Shown: one piece after another, positions 5,494 through 6,997 of the stretch
Numbering within the stretch: position 1 is the first letter of the stretch
Layout: each line of letters opens with the position of its first letter
Source: Hyphomicrobiales bacterium
Lineage (GTDB): Bacteria > Pseudomonadota > Alphaproteobacteria > Rhizobiales > Aestuariivirgaceae
Assembly: GCA_026987255.1 (NCBI GenBank)
Contig: JALSNA010000450.1
Coordinates: 1-6,997, forward strand
Reading direction: 5' to 3'
DNA length: 6,997 nt
Notes under the pieces: generated by a model
Told to the model about the DNA's origin: nothing
Database searches by the model: none
What the model saw: only the letters and a program-made list of their open reading frames with translations
Translations under genes and position numbers: made by a program

Positions 5494-5916
5494 TCAGGGC
5501 TTCATGGTCAAGGAGGCGGCGCGAATATAGCGGCGGGCGGCGCCGGTGGCGGCGGCGGCGGCCTCGGGCAGGCTCATGTGGGCGCGCACCGAGGCCAGCT
5601 TGACCAGCATGGGCAGGTTCACCCCGGCAATGACATCCACCCTGTCCGGCTCGAAGGCGGAGACGGAGAGGTTGGACGGCGTGCCGCCGAACATGTCGGT
5701 GAGGACGATGACGCCACGGCCCGCGTCCACCCGCCCGATGGCGGCAAGAATGTCCTGGCGGCGGGCCTCCATGTCGTCATCGGGGCCGATGGAAATGGTC
5801 TCGAAGTTCTCCTGCGGGCCGACCACATGCTCCAGGGCGGCGCGAAACTCCGCCGCCAGACGGCCATGGGTGACCAGCACCAGCCCGATCGGGCCTGTGT
5901 CCGTATCCTCTCGCAT
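5494..5916 (-). CDS. PTS EIIA component, mannose family (regulatory)
   Basis: The 140-residue protein is a single EIIA(Man)-type domain, which accepts phosphate from HPr on a histidine. IGLVLVTHGRLA places the phosphorylated His at residue 17. LTDMFGGTPSNLS (72-84) and GVNLPMLVKLASVR (98-111) are family signatures. The length is normal for a stand-alone EIIA, and no EIIB, EIIC or EIID is fused or adjacent. In alphaproteobacteria such EIIA and HPr genes commonly sit together in a non-transport, regulatory phosphorelay, often next to hprK and rapZ; here nth is the divergent neighbour instead. The start at 5916 has no Shine-Dalgarno, and no other in-frame start upstream or before the His motif looks better. 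A promoter-like pair ends 7 nt before the ATG, so the mRNA may be leaderless. This is the first gene of the EIIA-HPr-dapE-membrane protein run. Confidence 0.93.
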   Translation of the reverse strand: MREDTDTGPIGLVLVTHGRLAAEFRAALEHVVGPQENFETISIGPDDDMEARRQDILAAIGRVDAGRGVIVLTDMFGGTPSNLSVSAFEPDRVDVIAGVNLPMLVKLASVRAHMSLPEAAAAATGAARRYIRAASLTMKP

Positions 5917-5923
5917 GGCGGCG

Positions 5924-5953
5924 ATTTTGCACGCATGGGGGGCGCCGTGTCCA
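5924..5953 (-). promoter_or_regulatory. Candidate promoter for the EIIA-HPr-dapE run
   Basis: On the minus strand TGGACA (5953-5948, 5 of 6 to TTGACA) is followed after 18 nt by CAAAAT (5929-5924, 4 of 6 to TATAAT). The expected start site then falls at or next to the A of ATG 5916, which agrees with the absence of a ribosome binding site. Confidence 0.35.
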
Positions 5954-5960
5954 ATTGAAA

Positions 5961-5976
5961 ATGCGTCATGATGCGT
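5961..5976. repeat. Direct repeat ATGCGT, one helical turn apart
   Basis: ATGCGT occurs at 5961-5966 and again at 5971-5976, exactly 10 bp apart. The pair is immediately upstream of the candidate -35 of the EIIA promoter and within the divergent region shared with nth. The spacing suits a regulator binding one face of the helix. Two 6-bp copies could be chance. Confidence 0.3.
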
Positions 5977-6047
5977 TTTTTGCCCGCCGCGGGCTTGCCT
6001 GAGGCGGGCCGGAAGGGCAGATTGCCGGGCATGATTTGCCGATGACG

Positions 6048-6053
6048 AGGGAG
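6048..6053 (+). promoter_or_regulatory. Ribosome binding site fixing the nth start
   Basis: AGGGAG with a 6-nt spacer to ATG 6060. The upstream in-frame candidates TTG 6036 and ATG 6042 have no comparable site, and the ribosome site would lie inside their coding region. Confidence 0.7.
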
Positions 6054-6059
6054 CGGGCC

Positions 6060-6761
6060 ATGGCCAAGGGCGCCAGCAAACGCCAGACGAAAAGAAAAAC
6101 GCTGCTGAGCCGGGCGGAAATCGCCGAAATGATGCGGCGGTTTCAAAAGGCCAATCCGAACCCGAAATCGGAGCTGCAGTGGAGCAACCCCTATACCCTG
6201 CTGGTGGCGGTGGTGCTCTCGGCGCAGGCGACGGACAAGGGCGTCAACAAGGCGACGGAGAAGCTCTTCAAGGTGGCCGATACGCCGCAAAAGATGCTCA
6301 AGCTGGGCGAAGAGGGCCTGCGCCAATACATCAAGACCATAGGACTATACCGCACCAAGGCCAGGCACATCATCGCCCTGTCGCGCATTCTGGTGGAAAA
6401 ATACGATGGCCGGGTGCCGCGTGACCGCAAGGCCCTGGAGGCGCTGCCGGGGGTGGGGCGCAAGACGGCCAATGTGGTGCTCAACGTGGCTTTCGGCGAG
6501 CCCACCATCGCGGTGGATACCCACATCTTCCGGGTGGCCAACCGCACCGGCCTGGCCATCGGCAAGACACCGCTGGCGGTGGAGAAAATCCTCAACGAGG
6601 TGATCCCGGACGAATACAAGCTGCATGCCCATCACTGGCTGATCCTGCATGGGCGCTACGTTTGCAAGGCGCGCAAGCCCGACTGCGAGGCCTGCATCAT
6701 CTGCGATCTGTGCAAATGGCCGGACAAGCACTGCGCCGGGGAGGAGCTGGCGAAAGACTGA
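6060..6761 (+). CDS. nth: Endonuclease III (DNA glycosylase/AP lyase)
   Basis: Nth removes oxidised pyrimidines from DNA and cleaves the resulting abasic site in base excision repair. The protein is 233 residues (E. coli 211); the extra length is mostly a basic N-terminal tail (about 1-20, KRQTKRK). LSAQATDKGVNKAT (53-66) is a family signature. The helix-hairpin-helix LPGVGRKTANVVL (129-141) carries the catalytic Lys135, and VDTHIFRVANR (152-162) carries the catalytic Asp153. The 4Fe-4S cluster ligands are Cys202, Cys209, Cys212 and Cys218 with the exact C-x6-C-x2-C-x5-C spacing. Cys215 and Cys225 are extra. The gene is divergent from the EIIA gene. A strong hairpin lies about 130 nt after its stop. 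Confidence 0.97.
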   Translation: MAKGASKRQTKRKTLLSRAEIAEMMRRFQKANPNPKSELQWSNPYTLLVAVVLSAQATDKGVNKATEKLFKVADTPQKMLKLGEEGLRQYIKTIGLYRTKARHIIALSRILVEKYDGRVPRDRKALEALPGVGRKTANVVLNVAFGEPTIAVDTHIFRVANRTGLAIGKTPLAVEKILNEVIPDEYKLHAHHWLILHGRYVCKARKPDCEACIICDLCKWPDKHCAGEELAKD

Positions 6762-6769
6762 AGTGGGCA

Positions 6770-6883
6770 TCCCCGCCGCGGCCCGCAGCAGGATTGCGGG
6801 GAGAGCATCTCCGTTAACAGACTGAAGACCATCCTCACCCCATGCCAGCCACCCGTAGTGTCTCATGATCGGGGTGGTTGGCA
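6770..6883. repeat. Inverted repeats just downstream of nth
   Basis: TCCCCGC (6770-6776) pairs with GCGGGGA (6796-6802) across a 19-nt loop. TGCCAGCCACCC (6843-6854) pairs with GGGTGGTTGGCA (6872-6883), 12 bp with one G-U pair and a 17-nt loop. Neither is followed by a T-run on the plus strand. They lie in non-coding DNA and could be structured 3' UTR or remnants of a small palindromic element. No gene is seen in 6762-6997. Confidence 0.4.
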
Positions 6884-6891
6884 GTCGGACG

Positions 6892-6941
6892 TGAAGAAAA
6901 GTTTTCCAGCCTGCCTGGCAGGCTGGAAATACTTTTCTTCA
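6892..6941. terminator. Long near-perfect hairpin, probable nth terminator
   Basis: This is a 24-bp inverted repeat with one bulged T (6930): 6892-6902 pairs with 6931-6941, and 6903-6915 pairs with 6917-6929. The GC-rich apex CCAGCCTGCC/GGCAGGCTGG is flanked by an A-rich left arm (GAAGAAAAG) and a T-rich right arm (CTTTTCTTC), the layout of a bidirectional intrinsic terminator. It lies about 130 nt after the nth stop. Confidence 0.6.
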
Positions 6942-6943
6942 GG

Positions 6944-6991
6944 AAAAACAAGGCGTCCTGCTGACTTGGGGCGGCCCGGCGTCAGCAGGAC
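6944..6991 (-). terminator. Hairpin with T-run, probable terminator for a gene beyond the right edge
   Basis: GTCCTGCTGAC (6955-6965) and GTCAGCAGGAC (6981-6991) are perfect 11-bp arms with a 15-nt loop. On the minus strand the stem is followed by GCCTTG and TTTTT (to 6944). This suggests that a minus-strand gene ends just right of the window, convergent with nth. Confidence 0.5.
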
Positions 6992-6997
6992 ATCATT

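Noticed and set aside
4045..5958. 637-codon plus-strand open frame antisense to dapE, HPr and EIIA
   Set aside because: It is a GC-rich shadow; the protein is Gly/Ala/His-rich without domains, while all three minus-strand genes have intact catalytic motifs.
5982..6009. GCCCGCC/GGCGGGC inverted repeat between EIIA and nth as a terminator
   Set aside because: It lies between divergent starts, and on neither strand is the stem followed by a T-run; the T-run is on the wrong side.
5619..6326. 235-codon minus-strand open frame crossing nth and EIIA
   Set aside because: It overlaps two well-supported genes and resembles no protein family.

Overview
The window looks like chromosomal DNA of a GC-rich alphaproteobacterium. 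The reasons are a mannose-family EIIA gene followed by an HPr gene of the regulatory-PTS type, dapE and nth of alphaproteobacterial appearance, a TTAACCAT motif resembling a CtrA half-site, and GC-rich codon use throughout. The order or genus cannot be fixed from the sequence. There are no tRNA, rRNA, transposase, phage or CRISPR features.

Left part (1-1487): two genes on the minus strand encode exported proteins. The leftmost runs off the window edge. It has a signal peptide followed by an almost unbroken Gly-Met-X triplet array, with 52 methionines in the visible mature part, interrupted once by a short Trp/Cys segment. It is the most unusual object here. Upstream of it is a 108-residue exported protein of unknown function, rich in Pro and aromatic residues. 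About 400 bp of non-coding DNA with several palindromes follows.

Centre left (1489-3359, plus strand): a 3-oxoadipate enol-lactonase (pcaD-like) overlaps by one base (TGATG) a gene for an exported protein with four Ca-binding-type D-x-D-x-D-G loops (VCBS/FG-GAP repeats). No other beta-ketoadipate genes are visible.

Centre right (3374-5916, minus strand): a compact run in the order EIIA(Man), HPr, dapE, multi-pass membrane protein. dapE starts 2 nt after the HPr gene, and the membrane-protein gene overlaps dapE by ATGA. The run converges on the VCBS gene with only 14 bp between the two stop codons. It links a regulatory PTS phosphorelay pair to lysine/diaminopimelate synthesis. HPr kinase, RapZ and enzyme I are not in the window.

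Right part (5917-6997): a divergent promoter region, then nth (endonuclease III, plus strand), then about 235 bp of non-coding DNA with successive inverted repeats. Two of these look like transcription terminators, one perhaps serving a minus-strand gene beyond the right edge.
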